From Hygrophila difformis (taxonomy: Eukaryota; Streptophyta; Magnoliopsida; Lamiales; Acanthaceae): a DNA stretch of 64,000 bases. Shown here in pieces: positions 25,218 to 37,452 of this stretch. Each line of letters begins with the position of its first letter. The first letter of the stretch is position 1. Under the pieces are notes generated by a model. That model searched no databases. It saw only the letters and a list, made by a program, of their open reading frames with translations, and was not told the DNA's origin. The position numbers were made by a program, and so were the translations under genes. The stretch covers positions 10,873,915 through 10,937,914 of the forward strand of contig JAOANR010000006.1 in the NCBI GenBank assembly GCA_030278955.1, given 5' to 3'.

Positions 25218-25890
25218 GTTAAAAGATAATGGGTATCGTAGACTTTGTCCGTTATTATTTTTTTTGGCGATGCCGAAGCCGGAGAATGTCCATTATTATT
25301 TGAATTGTAATATGTTTCTTTTAAAGTTTTAAAATAGTATATATTTTGTGTGCCCATTACCATTTTTAGTACAGTTTGCATACTTATACTTAGTTCTTAT
25401 TAAGGGGTTAGATTAGAAGGATGCACGAGGCGCTCATAACTAACTTTAAATATAAAATTTTGCATATTCAAAAATAAATTATATAAAAAGAACAAAAAAT
25501 AATCACGACCAAATTTAGCTATCAGCTTTATTATGATTGGCTGTCTTAAATTCTTGATTGTGAAATCACTTTAAAGGCAGATCGTATTTCAATCACAAAT
25601 TTATTTTTGTTCTAAATTTAGGTCTATAAAAACATAGTCAAGACTTAAGAACAATGATTATAGTGGCATGGACTCTCACGCATATAAAATGTCAGTGTTA
25701 GAAAAAAAACAAAAAAATTATGTTTATGTTTATGCCATTAAAATTAATCCAAGAGAGTATTGAGGAAGAACCGAAGAAGGGTCGTAAATTCAATGCAATG
25801 GTTATGTTTATGCCATTAAAATTAATCCAAGAGAGTATTACGAATTTATAGCTTTCTATATTAAATTATTAATAAATTAAAGTTTCAAAC
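25218..25890. other. AT-rich spacer
   Basis: No gene is recognised. It includes a T-run followed by GGCGATGCCGAAGCCGG (25260-25280), possibly the tail of another SINE family, and an ~81-bp duplication around TTTATGCCATTAAAATTAAT (25723 and 25807). Confidence 0.35.
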
Positions 25891-26425
25891 CATAGTTGTT
25901 AAGATCCCGATCCTGATCTTAGGATCTTACGATTTTACGATCATACCTCTCTAAAACGATCCCGATCCTTGCAGGATCTTAAAATTAGTAAGATCCCGAT
26001 CCTGATAGTAGAATGTTACGATCTTATAGTCATACTCCCTCAAACGCTTCTACGATCTTACGATCATACCCTCCTAAACGCATACATTTTTATAGTATTT
26101 TATAATTTGGGATCAAAGTATCTTTTTTTCCTTTAATTTTAAATTTAAAAGTTTTTATTCCTTATGTATGATGTGTAAAAAACATAATATGTATGTATGT
26201 GGAAATAATTTATGTTTGATTGTAATGTTTTTGTACTATATTTGTATTAATTAACTTGCAAAATTCATAAACACACGAAATAATACTTTTACTTGTTAGT
26301 ATGCATAATTGAGTTTATCCATTATTGCAATTTCATAAGATCTTAGGATCCCGATTCGATCCTACAATCCCGATCTTGCAAAGTGAAAAACGATCCCGTA
26401 TAGGATCCCGATCTTAACAACCTTG
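25891..26425. mobile_element. hAT-type MITE rich in GATCC words
   Basis: Ends are CATAGTTGTTAAGATCCCGA and, inverted, CAAGGTTGTTAAGATCGGGA. The flanks TTTCAAAC (8 bp, or 9 bp GTTTCAAAC) are identical on both sides. Both ends are built of repeated GATCCCGATC/GATCTTA words that can fold back. No coding capacity; the middle is AT-rich. The 8-bp duplication fits hAT, and 9 bp would fit Mutator. Confidence 0.65.
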
Positions 26426-26695
26426 TTTCAAACATATAATAATATTATTACAAATCCTAGTATATTTTAAAATTTCCAGCCTGATTTTTTTTTTTGAAAT
26501 TTATAAATAAAACTAATTTACTAAACAGGTATTGTAGTATGATTTTCTTAACAAGAAATTAGCTCCGTGATGATCATTATTAGATCCGTCACCATATTAT
26601 TTTATGATCAATCCGTAATGGCGTAATTGCGATGCAAATAAGGTATAATTAACTATCATTATCCAGAAAAGAAACCGCCCACGCCCACAAATTTC

Positions 26696-28108
26696 TCAGG
26701 CCGCGAATGCCAGCGACAGTCGCGCCGATTGACAACTTCCCGCCGTCGGCATATTGGCCCGCGGTGGCCTTCCGCCGTCCGCCGCCACTCGTTTCACCTG
26801 CTGCTCCGCCACGCTCACCGCCTTCACCTGCCGGCATCCTAAGAACATCAGTCCGCTATTATCCCTCGGCTTCTCTCCCTCGCTGTCCGGCTCCTCCCCT
26901 CGCTGCTTTAATAATTTATAGCCGGAAATGGAGGAGATATTCGGCAAACTTGTCCTATCGCCTCCGCCGTCCGCCGTCACGACGCTCCAGTCGATGCTAA
27001 CCTCGCTCGGAGCGTAATCCTCCGCCTCCGCCCTCGCCATTGCCGCCGAGTCGTCCGGGACCATTCTCTCGTATTCGACGCTGTTAATCCTATTGATCGA
27101 ATTGAATCTTATAGCACAGTCTTCTTCTAGGGCACAAATTGGATACGAGTCCGTTTGAATGGAAAAATTTTCAATCTCAAAAAGGTCGGAGCTCGTTTCG
27201 CTCGCGGCATCATCCTCGGCGATAGGGCTTCTCGGATTGAAATCGCATCGACCGTCGATACAATTGCCGATCATTGGCGGTCCTGGGATGGAAGGAATCT
27301 CCGGTTGTGAATATTTTCTGGGATTAATAGTTGGCTTCTCGAATGCCCCAGCACCAATCACGACTGGCATGTTTGGTTGGTTGGAGGAGGGAGTCAGGAT
27401 GGGGAATGTAAAGCTGATTGCTCCGTCGAGAAACGGCCTCCCCGACGCCGATATCCGCTGCTTTCGCGGCGCCTCGGTGGATCCAAATCCAGTGTCCGGC
27501 AAAAAGGGTAAGGGATTCATAGCTATCGATTTACTCTGTAGCGCAGTTACTTCATTGTTGTGGTCCCTTTTTGTATCCGAAGTATTGCTTTTACTTATAT
27601 CTGTGGAATTCCCAGTGCTGATTTTTGCATCTTCTCCTTCGGGCTCTGAGACTATTACTTCCTTAACTTGCACAGCATTCTTACCACGACAGCAGCACTT
27701 TCTCCCAAGAAACCATTTCTTAACAACAGAGCCTTTCTTATGTAAAGTATCTGCAGGCAAATTTCTGGGGGAATTTTCTTTTGGAAGATTTCCCAATAGG
27801 CCTGTTCTGCTATTCCAGCTCGCCTCAGATGAAGTTGTTGGCTTTCCATGAAAAGACCCTGTCCGGAAATTCTTGTCATATCCACCAATGGAAGAAACTG
27901 ATGATAGCCGTGGAACATCATCAGGTACTTCTTTCTGCTTCCATGTTTTGATGTCTTTTGGATGACTGCTTTCGCTGAAATACATACGTGCATCGAATAT
28001 GCTTAATTCAGCATCATCTTTGCTGTTTTCTTGCGAATTTAGTGTGTGATTTTGGGGCTTGAGATACGAAGAGAAAGAAACATCTTTGATTGCAGTTGCA
28101 GAATCCAT
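26696..28108 (-). CDS. PKS: PHYTOCHROME KINASE SUBSTRATE family protein
   Basis: An intronless frame of 470 codons starts MDSATAIKDVSFSSYL at 28108. This start is preferred over an upstream Met five codons earlier because the conserved family N-terminus begins here. Recognisable blocks in order are SFSSYL (residues ~11-16), the DARMYFSE block (~39), SEASWNS (~93), a basic Cys cluster KKWFLGRKCCC, ISFTFPIL, DDAASETSSDLFEIE, APSEVSIDWSVVTA and LGCRQVKAVSV near the C-terminus. Length and block order match PKS proteins, plasma-membrane-associated regulators that bind phytochromes and phototropins and act in phototropism, leaf flattening and shade growth. Which of PKS1-4 it matches cannot be told by eye. 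The last ~40 residues look less conserved. It is one of the few intact host genes here. Confidence 0.9.
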   Translation of the reverse strand: MDSATAIKDVSFSSYLKPQNHTLNSQENSKDDAELSIFDARMYFSESSHPKDIKTWKQKEVPDDVPRLSSVSSIGGYDKNFRTGSFHGKPTTSSEASWNSRTGLLGNLPKENSPRNLPADTLHKKGSVVKKWFLGRKCCCRGKNAVQVKEVIVSEPEGEDAKISTGNSTDISKSNTSDTKRDHNNEVTALQSKSIAMNPLPFLPDTGFGSTEAPRKQRISASGRPFLDGAISFTFPILTPSSNQPNMPVVIGAGAFEKPTINPRKYSQPEIPSIPGPPMIGNCIDGRCDFNPRSPIAEDDAASETSSDLFEIENFSIQTDSYPICALEEDCAIRFNSINRINSVEYERMVPDDSAAMARAEAEDYAPSEVSIDWSVVTADGGGDRTSLPNISSISGYKLLKQRGEEPDSEGEKPRDNSGLMFLGCRQVKAVSVAEQQVKRVAADGGRPPRANMPTAGSCQSARLSLAFAA

Positions 28109-28825
28109 CACAGACACACACACTCACACACACTGAAGAACGTCCAGTTGGCAAAGGAAACTGGAATGCTTCTGAAATTCCTGACCTCGGGCTTTTTAAG
28201 TAGATGGCTTCAAACACGTGAAAATCTTTTTACTGACAAGGAATTTTTAACCGCAACAGTTTAAAAAAGATAATATAGTCTCTGGAAAGGTGAATAGAAT
28301 GTAAAGTGGAGCATCTTCTGGCAATAATGTTTTGCTGTAGAGTTGATTGTTGAATGTGGTGGAAGAATGGAGAGAGGGACATCCTTGGAAACAGACAGTC
28401 TTGGAACAGGATAGCAAAATGTCTGCAGGCTAATGCATGAATCTTTATTCTTTGCTGAGTGGTCAAAACACTATGGCGTAACAGACTTTCCTTTCTTGTT
28501 TTCTTCCACCCACTCTGTTGTTACTTCATTTTCTTGGCATTCTACTGTGTTTCTATTTTCTTAAAATATAAAGGATTTTGTTTCTTTGTTAATCTGAATT
28601 TGTGAAATAATGTGTAACTTCATAGAGGAATATAGTAATGAATACTGAATTTCATTTAGTGTTTGATTTGGTAGTATATGATGATGGTCTCCTGTATAAT
28701 GTAGGAGAATATACAACTTGGGACTAGTTTCTAGAGTTTCGTATACTTATTTGTGAAATTAAAATAATTTCTTCAGTGTTTATTAGAAAATGTAAGAGAT
28801 GTTACAAAGTCTTGTTTTTAGAGAA

Positions 28826-29048
28826 ATTATAGGGGTTTTTAGTAGCGTGAATACGGGCGAGTCTACAATTTATCTATGTAAGAGGCGTAAAAAGTTGTAG
28901 TTTTCATAAAATTGTATGTTTGGTGAGAAAGGTATATTAGAAGTGTTTATAGTGATATAGATACGGGTGAGTTTATAATTTGTATCTGTAAGAGATGTAA
29001 AAAGTTATAGTTTTTATAAAATTGTTTGTTTGGTGAGAAAGGTATTTT
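28826..29048. repeat. diverged ~115-bp tandem duplication
   Basis: Two copies share GTGAATACGGGCGAGT/GATATAGATACGGGTGAG, TAAAAAGTT and TTTGGTGAGAAAGGTAT. Function unknown. Confidence 0.6.
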
Positions 29049-29612
29049 TTATAGGGGTTTTTAGTAACATAAACAACTGGACATGATAAAGAACTATATT
29101 AGGGGCCATGGGAGATTAATGGCTCATTAATACTTCATCATAGGCGTTAGAAGTTAGACTCATAGTGAGAAAGCATTAATATACAAGTGTATATAAGGAA
29201 ATTGAACAATTAGGTGAATAAAGCTGAAGAACTAAAGGTGCAAATACTAACCATATGTGTATGCATATGAACTAACTCAGAAAAAGCAGTTAGATAACAT
29301 ACTATCCTTATGCCTGATTTGATAGTTGTGGCTGTGCATTTAAAAACTAATAATAGCTACTTTTTTTCTTAAATCCTTTCTCCTTCACTTGTTATATTTT
29401 GCTAAGAACTCTAGTTTGAGATGACTTCTCAAAAAGTTAGGAATGATAGAAAGGATATCTTTCTGTACAAAGTAATATGATTGCACATGTAATTTATTTT
29501 TCTTTAGAGGTAGATTAAGTGCCTCCTACAAATCAGCAATTCTAAAATTGGGAAATTTCTAATTATCACAAAATGTTCAAAAAATTGCTTTCTTCCTTCT
29601 TTCTATTTTCTA

Positions 29613-29613
29613 C

Positions 29614-29678
<65 letters not shown>
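29613..29678. repeat. (ATT)n microsatellite
   Basis: About 20 uninterrupted ATT units. A (TA)n tract follows at 29770-29799. Confidence 0.95.
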
Positions 29679-30659
29679 GGTTTAAATGTAAAATAATTTA
29701 TTTTTGGATTACTAAGTTATGAGTTGTCATAATGTATATATTTAATCTGATTAATTTTATGTTTTAACATGGATATATATATATATATATATATATATAC
29801 TAGTATATAATAATGTGATGATCGGATTATAATTACGCGGGAAATTCTTAAACCTGAAAGGGGTGGTGTATGTTTGTGCAGATGTGTTTAAACTATAAAT
29901 TTAGCTACACTTAATGGTTGAAATTTGAATTTTTGTGAACGTGAGAGTGATTTTAAGATTTTCATTTTTGAGAATTTTAGGGCAGTAAAGAGACCAAACG
30001 AATAATGAATTATTGTATCAATGTTTGTTGCTTATGAGTTCCATCATAAAATGATTTATTAGAAGCCAGTTTGAGACGCGTGTGCTTCAATTTATTTTAT
30101 GAAACATGGATTTTGAATATATATATTGTGTATGCATAGAATACACACACACACCCCTTGAAAACATGTAATCAATTCCATTTTGCATTTGGAGTTATTT
30201 TGGACATAAGATACTGTATGAGACACAAATAGTGTTGAAATTGCTAGATTCCATTAATTCTAAAAATAAAGAATACAATAGTTGGATGATGTGATAAGAT
30301 TATTGCGTGAAGTATTATACAATAACTCATATCATAAACTACTCTACAGTTTGAAATAATGTGATAATATTATTGCGTAGAAGAAGTCCGGGGAAACTTG
30401 ATTTGATTACTTGTATGCATAAACTATAATACAATAGTCAGATAATGTGATAAGATAGATACATGGAGTAATTGTCAAGTCATTAAGTTGTGAGACATTT
30501 GGGATTTTGTGAGTAAAAATAGGAAAGATTTTGAATTGACAGCAATTATTGAATAGCTTTTGAAATTTGAATAGGTTTTAAGAGTTTGTGTAGTTCTAGT
30601 AGATGATGAGAAACCAGCAATGCTGTCTTTCTTATTTCTTTTTCACAGAAGAATATAGA

Positions 30660-30779
30660 GGATGTTTGGGAGCGAGCAGATCCGCTAGCAGATAGCAGAT
30701 TGGAATAGCAGATTGTCTCAAAGTTCTCTCTCCGAATAATCTGCTATCCGCTAGCGGTTCCGCTAACTCCCAAACATCC
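30660..30779. mobile_element. 120-bp foldback MITE
   Basis: GGATGTTTGGGAGCGAGCAG at the left and its near complement CGCTAACTCCCAAACATCC at the right. The inverted similarity extends through the CCGCTAGC and AATCTGCTATC words, so almost the entire element can form one hairpin. No convincing target duplication. Confidence 0.55.
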
Positions 30780-31907
30780 ACATAGTCAGCAACCACGGTG
30801 AAATTGCATAAAAACACATTCAAAACTAACCTTTGATCATGGCATTTATTTTTTACATGTGGTTCATATGCCAAGGAAGTGGTGACTTGTGAGTAGCAGT
30901 TTGATAGCAGCAGACAACACGGTGTGCAACATTTGTTGTAAAGTTCAGCCAGAGACTGCAAGTTTCTTTCATTGACAGAATTATTATTATTATGATGTGT
31001 TGATGAAAGATAAGAATATTCCACCCATTGTAATCTTTTCCCCACTTTTAGGCAGCAATGTTTGCCATTTTCAAAGGGGGGAGGCCCTCCATGGCTTGAC
31101 AAATATAACTGTTTGCTACAAACTCTCGTGTCTCTTCTTTGGACAACAAATCAAATCATTTAACTTTGTTTGTTCGGATTCCTATCTTATCACCTTTTTA
31201 TACTCTCTTATGGTAGGGTATGAATACCGATTACCAAAATTTTTACAAGCCATGAGAATGACCATTCATTGCGTGGGACTTTTGTCTCTAATTCTGATGA
31301 CCCCGCATGTCATGTGCCTGCCTGCCCTGTTTTCTACAATGCTTGGATTTTTAGATGACTCTTGCCAGATAGACTATATCCAAGATATTTTATGACGTAG
31401 ACTTGAGTTTTGAGTTTTGGTACTGTGTCTCTCCAAAGTAGTTCTAATAATACAGATAGAAATGATTCTGCAATTACATATTGGGTATTTAAGTTACCGT
31501 TTTATACATTGATTACATTCATTGTTGTTTACATGTCTGTGAATGATTACATTTTTATGGTATTGTAAGATTTTATATTCATTTTCTTCTATAATATAGT
31601 AGTACTTCGTATGTTGAGAAGTTATGAGGAGATGGTATGTAAGGAATTCAGATGATGTATATCTTCCCACTCCATTTGTGTTTCGGATTCCCTATTGGGG
31701 TTCCTTTAGATTGATTCAGACCCACAGTCTTGAATCACTATGGATCATTTTTTGGCACAATGCATTTCAAATATTGTTATTGAAAGGGGTGTTTTAGGGA
31801 TAGAGTGTTGTTGGCTGCAGGCGGAGCTGTGGGAGGAGAGAAGTTTTTTGTGATGCCCACGCTTATTTTTGTCATGGTATGTGGTTTGAAAGTATTCTGA
31901 TAATCTA

Positions 31908-33058
31908 TCTATACTTTATTAGAGAAATAGGTGACAAATCACAAATTTGTACCTGCATATGATTGGATTTGGGGGTGTCTGCACCCTTAATCTATAGTTG
32001 TTTTAGAGGTTATAAATTGTAGAAGGTTTCTATTTTATGAGGGCTTTGTTTTATAACATTTTTATTTTTTATTTTTTTAAAAATGCCTTATTCAACCATT
32101 AAGGAATTCCTTAGTTCTTTTAAGGCCCACCCCAATGGGTGGGTATTTATTGAGCTGGCATTCTTAAATACCTGCCTTTGAGGTATTTTACCACTGGCAG
32201 TAGAGAAATGAGGAAAGAGGGTAGCTAATTGCTACCCCTCGTGGCACAAGTATTAAGAAAAAAAATAGTTCTTTATTTACAAACAATGATGCGTAACAGC
32301 TTTTTCATTAGCTTTTTGTTTGTTATTTTTGTATGTATAATTGATTAGGGTATTGTTATTGGGTATTGTTGTTGGGAGATGAATTTTATTAATAGGTAGA
32401 GGTATTTAATTTTTGAGTTGGCTCTGATGTGGCATCTAAATACATGAAATTGAGGTATTACCATTGGAGAAGGCCTAAGGAGTTGGCAAGTTCTGTAAAT
32501 CATCTTAAAGATGTTTTAATAAGGAGCTTATAAGTACCTAGAAAAAAATTATAGTGATGATTTTTTATTTAAATAGTTTATTAACTTCAGAAAGCTTATC
32601 TTTTATATGCAGTTAATGTTTTGTTTAATCGAAAACTTCATCGAATTGATAAGTTTTCAAATGTGTTTTGAGCTCCTTTACATATTTTTGTCAATTTTAA
32701 AATAAATAATACTACAATTAAATCACTATTTTCTTCTCATCAAATGATAAAATATTCAGCCACGCCAAATAAAAAATATATAAAATATTCTACATTTTCC
32801 AACCATTCACAAATCAAGTTTATTTTATCCATTCATTAGTGACTAAAATGCACGGCTGAAGAACTGCATTACACAAATAATTTATTTTCAAAAGTGATAT
32901 ATAATAATTTTTTTTCTAAAATAAATGGTACACTTAAATTATTATTATGTATATATATATATATATATATATTTTATGGTATACTGTATATCATTATAGA
33001 TTTATAGTCCATCGACATCATTTTTAACACCATGCGGTGCAACGCATGGAAACAATAT
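31908..33058 (+). mobile_element. degraded Helitron-like element
   Basis: The 5' end TCTATACTTTATTAGAG follows an A, as in plant Helitrons. Near 33031-33050 is the hairpin CCATGCGGTGCAACGCATGG, the kind that precedes Helitron 3' ends, but the expected CTAG about 10 bases later is absent (AAACAATATATAC). It holds the PIF-like MITE at 32124-32475 and a (TA)n tract at 32949-32971. No coding sequence. Confidence 0.4.
32124..32475. mobile_element. PIF/Harbinger-like MITE
   Basis: Ends GGCCCACCCCAATGG and, inverted, GGCCTTCTCCAATGG, with the 3-bp flank TAA at 32121-32123 and 32476-32478. This is typical for PIF/Harbinger-derived MITEs. 352 bp, non-coding. Confidence 0.7.
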
Positions 33059-33510
33059 ATACAAAGTTAAAGTATTTAATATTGGCACCCTTAGGCCAAA
33101 CAATTTTAGAGTCAAAACCCCCTGTGTGTAAAGTTTAGAGTAAGGATCCCTTCTAAGTTTGGAAATATTAAATCTAACAAAAACTTAGCCACTAATACTA
33201 AACCCATATGAGATGTGGTAACCATGTATTGAGGATTGTGGTAACAAACAGCCCAGAAATGTTGTAACAAAATATTGAGAAATGTCATACTCGAGAATTT
33301 AGAAATGTAATAACCAAATTAATCGAACCTTATCTTTAAAAACCTCCTCCTGTACAGCTGTAGCCTATAAGGCCAGCAAATTTGAAAACATTATGCCCAG
33401 ATCCATATAACTATTATTGGGCCAGAAATGAAACCTATTACCCATTCATCACTCTATGCGGAACTGCGGAAGCCACAGACGCACACAAATTCATACTATA
33501 TAGCGATAAT

Positions 33511-33532
33511 TGGGCCATAAATGAAACCCTAA
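33511..33532 (+). promoter_or_regulatory. site II plus telo-box of RPS2-A promoter
   Basis: TGGGCC (33511-33516) is followed by AAACCCTAA (33524-33532), about 125 bp before the start codon. Site II (TGGGCY) with a telo-box (AAACCCTA) is the standard pair in plant cytosolic ribosomal protein promoters, linked to expression in dividing cells. The same pair is kept in copy B. Confidence 0.75.
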
Positions 33533-33656
33533 GCCCATTCATCAGTTTCTTCATATATACGACGGCCGAAGCTAGGGTTCTACACACCACACACGCACAA
33601 TCTTCCGATCTCATTTTCCAATTCCATTCCATCCCATCCCCACTTAAACTATCACC

Positions 33657-35273
33657 ATGGCGGACAGAGGTGGCGAACGAGGCGGATTTGGCCGTGGATT
33701 TGGCGGCCGAGGGCGTGGCGGTGACAGGGGAGGCAGAGGACGTGGCCGCCGCCCCCGCCGTGAGACTGAAGAGGAGAAATGGGTGCCCGTTACAAAGCTT
33801 GGCCGCCTAGTAAGGGACGGGAAAATCAAATCTGTGGAGCAAATCTATCTCCACTCCCTCCCAATCAAGGAGTACCAGATTGTTGATGCCCTGTTGCCTT
33901 CCCTGAAGGATGAGGTCATGAAAATCATGCCGGTCCAGAAGCAGACCCGTGCCGGTCAGAGAACCCGGTTCAAGGCCTTCGTTGTCGTCGGCGACGGAAA
34001 CGGTCATGTCGGATTGGGTGTTAAGTGCTCAAAGGAAGTGGCCACGGCTATCCGTGGTTCTATTATATTAGCTAAACTCTCTGTTATTCCTGTGAGGAGA
34101 GGCTACTGGGGGAACAAGATCGGGAAGCCGCACACAGTGCCGTGCAAGGTTACCGGAAAGTGTGGGTCGGTTACCGTCCGGATGGTTCCTGCGCCTCGTG
34201 GCGCTGGTATTGTGGCGGCGCGTGTGCCAAAGAAGGTGCTCCAGTTCGCGGGCATTGAGGATGTTTTCACATCTTCCCGTGGATCCACCAAGACTCTTGG
34301 AAATTTTGTAAAGGTCGAATATTTATACTTCTTTTTTAATTTCTCTTGGAAGTATATATTTTTGATCATTGTGTTTGTGTATGGTATTTCAAGTGTGTTT
34401 AGGTTGCTTTACTCATGTTTTGAGCCCAATACATATGAATTCAAAAACAAGCGATCTGACTTTGCAGAATTGTGTTGCGAGCTTGTTCTGAATATATTAA
34501 TTGATTGCTGTAAAAGATATTTTAGACCTAGAATTAAGTAATGAAATGCTGTGCTGTTGAAATCTTCTGGTGATCACTGGTTGAATTTCGAAATTCTACA
34601 ATTGTATAATTACTGGTTTGTTGTTGATTAAGGTATTCACTACTATTTATCACGGAATATTTCCAATTCTGTGAAATTTTTTACTACTAATTTCTACACT
34701 CACCAGTTTTGTTTTGGGTGTGGATTTCTGTATGTTGTTTTGATGTTGTAGGTGGTGTCTTTTCTGCTTCTCTTTATTAACATTTCACGAAATTCGGAAA
34801 TTTTGTTGCCTTAATCTTTTACTAGATTTAGCTGTTTTCTTTGCTTATTTCCAGTTGTAAAAATGCTTTGTTGTGCTGAAGATTTGAAGATAGTTTTATG
34901 AGCTGTATGCCTGTGCATTTACTTGATAATTATCTTTGCTTGTTTTGGCATTTTGGTATGAGGGAAGTAGTAATCGAAATTTTTTTTGGCTCACTTGAAC
35001 CTAAAAATGCTATGTCATCATGTGTAGAACTTCTGATGCTTTGGTCTCTATCCAACAAATCAAACCCTGAATTAGTTTAGTTTACAGTTGATGATTTATG
35101 ATCAACCCTTTTTGTTGCAGGCAACTTTTGATTGCTTGATGAAGACGTATGGATTCCTAACACCAGACTTTTGGAAGGAGACCAGATTCACAAAGGCCCC
35201 CTTTCAGGAATACACGGACCTATTGGCCAAGCCTACCACAAAGATTGTCCAGATTGTGGATGAGGAGGCTTAA
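33657..35273 (+). CDS. RPS2: 40S ribosomal protein S2 (uS5), copy A
   Basis: Two exons: 33657-34313 (219 codons) and 35121-35273 (50 codons plus stop), separated by an 807-bp GT-AG intron (AAG|GTCGAA ... TTGCAG|GCA). The 269-residue product has an Arg/Gly-rich N-terminal tail (residues ~4-35), the S5 N-terminal double-stranded-RNA-binding fold with [20 protein letters not shown] (~97-116), and the S5 C-terminal domain with [19 protein letters not shown] (~172-190), ending IVDEEA. It is a core protein of the small cytosolic ribosomal subunit at the mRNA entry/decoding side. Length fits plant S2. The gene is intact with a typical promoter. The frame continues open into the intron for about 75 codons, but the spliced form is clearly the family protein. 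Confidence 0.95.
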
Positions 35274-36891
35274 GTTGTATCTGTCTTTCAGTTTTGCAAT
35301 GTTAAAATGAACCTTTTGTTTTGCGTTGTGGATTAGATTGAAGTTGAGTGCATGTTTTCCCCTTTTAACCGCTACTTGACGTGGTTTATTCGTACAAGTT
35401 TTTGTTTTTCTTTTTGACAATAGCTTATAATGTGTTATTTTTGGCTTTATATTCATTGTTGATTCCTTGTTACCGGTGATGACTATGTTCTTACCAAACC
35501 CTACTGGGGAATTTCCAAATGAAATTAGGTTGAATTGGTTGTCATGGAATTTATGCATCTCTATTGTGAGATTGAACCCCCACCCAATTATTGGTTAGTT
35601 GATTCTTTAACATATAGCCCAATTATAATGTCCCGATTCAGGCTTTAATTGTAGCACTAATTGTAGCAATATTACTTAGAGTCTGTTTTGCACATAGAGC
35701 TGCAGCGGTTGGAACTATAGTATTTATAGGTATCAGTTTTTGCATAAGTGTATTAGTGTTCGGTAGAAGTAGCTGGTAGAAGTAGCTGTAGGTAATTTGA
35801 TGAGAAATAATTAAATTGGAATGTTGCTATCGAAAGCTCTCAAAAACTATTTAGTATAGTTTGTGATTGTAGAGCTTTTTGGCTAAAACCTTTAAAAGCT
35901 AGTGTGTATAACGAGGCTATTTGTTTTGATAGAAAAACAAAAGCTTCTCAAAGCTCCCAAGTTTTCCATAAGTTTCATAGATAACAGACCATTAAGAAGA
36001 TAGGCGATGGGTATATGTCTCCTCGGTGTGATAACAACTGATGGTTCCATGACACAAGCCAAGCAGTTACTGCACAACAGTTTGTCCTTACATTTTGCTC
36101 CAAGGAAATGATGCAAGGCAAAGGTTTTCCAATTGGCGTTGTCGTCGTGTCCGCATACAAATTATTATTTCAAACAAAATATCGTCAGCCAGAAACAGGA
36201 ATCGGCATTGGCAATGCCAAAATATCAGCCATTCCCACGGACATGCTCTTCACCCTCCACCTGGGTTTGCCTGATCAGGATTCAGGACAAAACCAATTAA
36301 CACGTCTTTTTGTTAGAATATTTGTTATGCAGTTTTATTAAATCCATGGTGCAACAGGGGGATTTGCAGACCGATGTATATCATATCTACTACGTTTCAG
36401 TAGCATATATGAAATAAAATAGAAACAAATACATTAATTAAGCCATTAGCAATTAATTAGCGAAGAGAAACAAACATTGCACGTAAGTATTTGTTAAAAC
36501 ACAAGATGCAATAGTACAATATTAATCTTCTCCATTATTATCACACCTGAGTATTGATTAAAAGCAAGAAAGAAACACATCACACATGTGTTCCCTCATC
36601 TTTGTCCAAGACATAGTTCACATAACATAAGTAGTAGTATAACATCTTTATTACCACATGACACACCCACCTAGACTTAATTATTACTTAGTTCACATTA
36701 TTAGAAGTACTTATTTTATACTACGAACTAACATGTACGCATCATGGCTGGTACATGAATGTTGGTATATATTATTTTATGTAGTATAAAGTAGTGCTAG
36801 GATTATAAGTATTAAACAGGTAGGAGAAGAAACACGGGACATACATAATATAGTAAAAGCCACTTAGGTTGGATTGGCACTGGATTGGCAC
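35274..36891. other. spacer between RPS2-A and phylloplanin-like gene
   Basis: Holds the S2 3' UTR and, at its far end, the 3' UTR of the minus-strand phylloplanin-like gene (similar sequence returns at 58655-58850 in copy B). At 35980-36340 the sequence is less AT-rich, with short frames on both strands, but no protein family is recognisable. A diverged AGCTTTTTGGCTAAAA..AAAGCT region at 35700-35960 may be an old hAT-like MITE. Confidence 0.4.
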
Positions 36892-37452
36892 TTAGGGCAC
36901 AGCAGTACACGTATTCGCAGTGCCCGACACAGGTTGGAAAAAATTGAAGAAGAAGAAGAAGTTGAAGAAGGGGGTGGGCGCAGGTGGTGGTGTAATCACG
37001 ACGACCGGACACTGATAGGCACCAGTGGTAACAGCGGCACAACCAGCAACAGGAAGAGGGATACGGACGCGGCATGTTCGATAGAGAACATCTTTGAATG
37101 GACTGAATAGCCCTCCGGGGACAGTAAATGAATAGGTTCCAGTGGCGCTGGTGGTCGTAGTGGCGACAGTAACCGTCTTGCCAAAAATATCAGTGCATAC
37201 CAGATTGGCAGTTGCCGCATTGAGCCCAGGAACAACGCCGCCTTCATCCGGAGGCGGTGGTCCGCAGGTTCCGGAAGTTGTGCAACAAACTTGGCCAGTG
37301 ACGGTCAAGGAAGCAATTTTACCAAGGATATTATCATCAGTAGCATTGGCTGAGGGAGTGATGGCAGCCAGTACCACAACAACAACAAGGCCCCTTGCAA
37401 AGATGATGAAAAGGGAAACGGGGGACTTATTATTACCAGAAGAAGCAGCCAT
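36892..37452 (-). CDS. phylloplanin-like secreted protein (Ole e 1-like)
   Basis: A single-exon frame of 186 codons starts at 37452 (MAASSGNNKSPV). A more upstream Met in the same frame is disfavoured because a signal peptide with hydrophobic core LVVVVVLAAI begins right after this start and ends at SANA (~38). The mature part has VTGQVCCTTSGTC, PGLNAATANLVC, a TGTYSFTVPG block and paired cysteines (C-x2-R, AGC), the pattern of plant phylloplanin / pollen Ole e 1-like proteins. Phylloplanins are secreted, in tobacco onto the leaf surface from glandular trichomes, with defence activity against oomycetes; the role here is inferred. The C-terminus has an odd Pro/Phe-rich stretch (PPPAPTPFFNFFFFFNFF) before the last Cys. 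It is convergent with the S2 gene. Confidence 0.75.
   Translation of the reverse strand: MAASSGNNKSPVSLFIIFARGLVVVVVLAAITPSANATDDNILGKIASLTVTGQVCCTTSGTCGPPPPDEGGVVPGLNAATANLVCTDIFGKTVTVATTTTSATGTYSFTVPGGLFSPFKDVLYRTCRVRIPLPVAGCAAVTTGAYQCPVVVITPPPAPTPFFNFFFFFNFFQPVSGTANTCTAVP

Larger units (their letters stand above)
28109..31907. other. gene-free spacer upstream of PKS gene
   Basis: The first few hundred bases must include the PKS promoter and 5' UTR, with a (CA)n tract at 28112-28134 just before the start codon. Two diverged ~115-bp tandem copies lie at 28826-29048, and copies of an AATGTGATAAGAT-type segment around 30270-30460. A T-rich and AT-rich background with short frames at 30630-31400 gives no recognisable protein. 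Confidence 0.4.

Noticed and set aside
27159..27851. 230-codon plus-strand frame within the PKS gene
   Set aside because: It is the antisense shadow of the conserved PKS coding sequence and has no family motif.
30632..31395. Frames of 130-156 codons on both strands
   Set aside because: No domain, biased AT-rich composition, overlapping a foldback MITE; nothing supports a gene.
34314..34541. Continuation of the S2 reading frame beyond exon 1
   Set aside because: This is read-through into the intron. The conserved S2 C-terminus follows after a proper acceptor at 35120, as in the paralogue.
36812..37247. Other-frame ORFs across the phylloplanin-like gene
   Set aside because: Shadows of the real minus-strand frame, which has a signal peptide and conserved cysteines.
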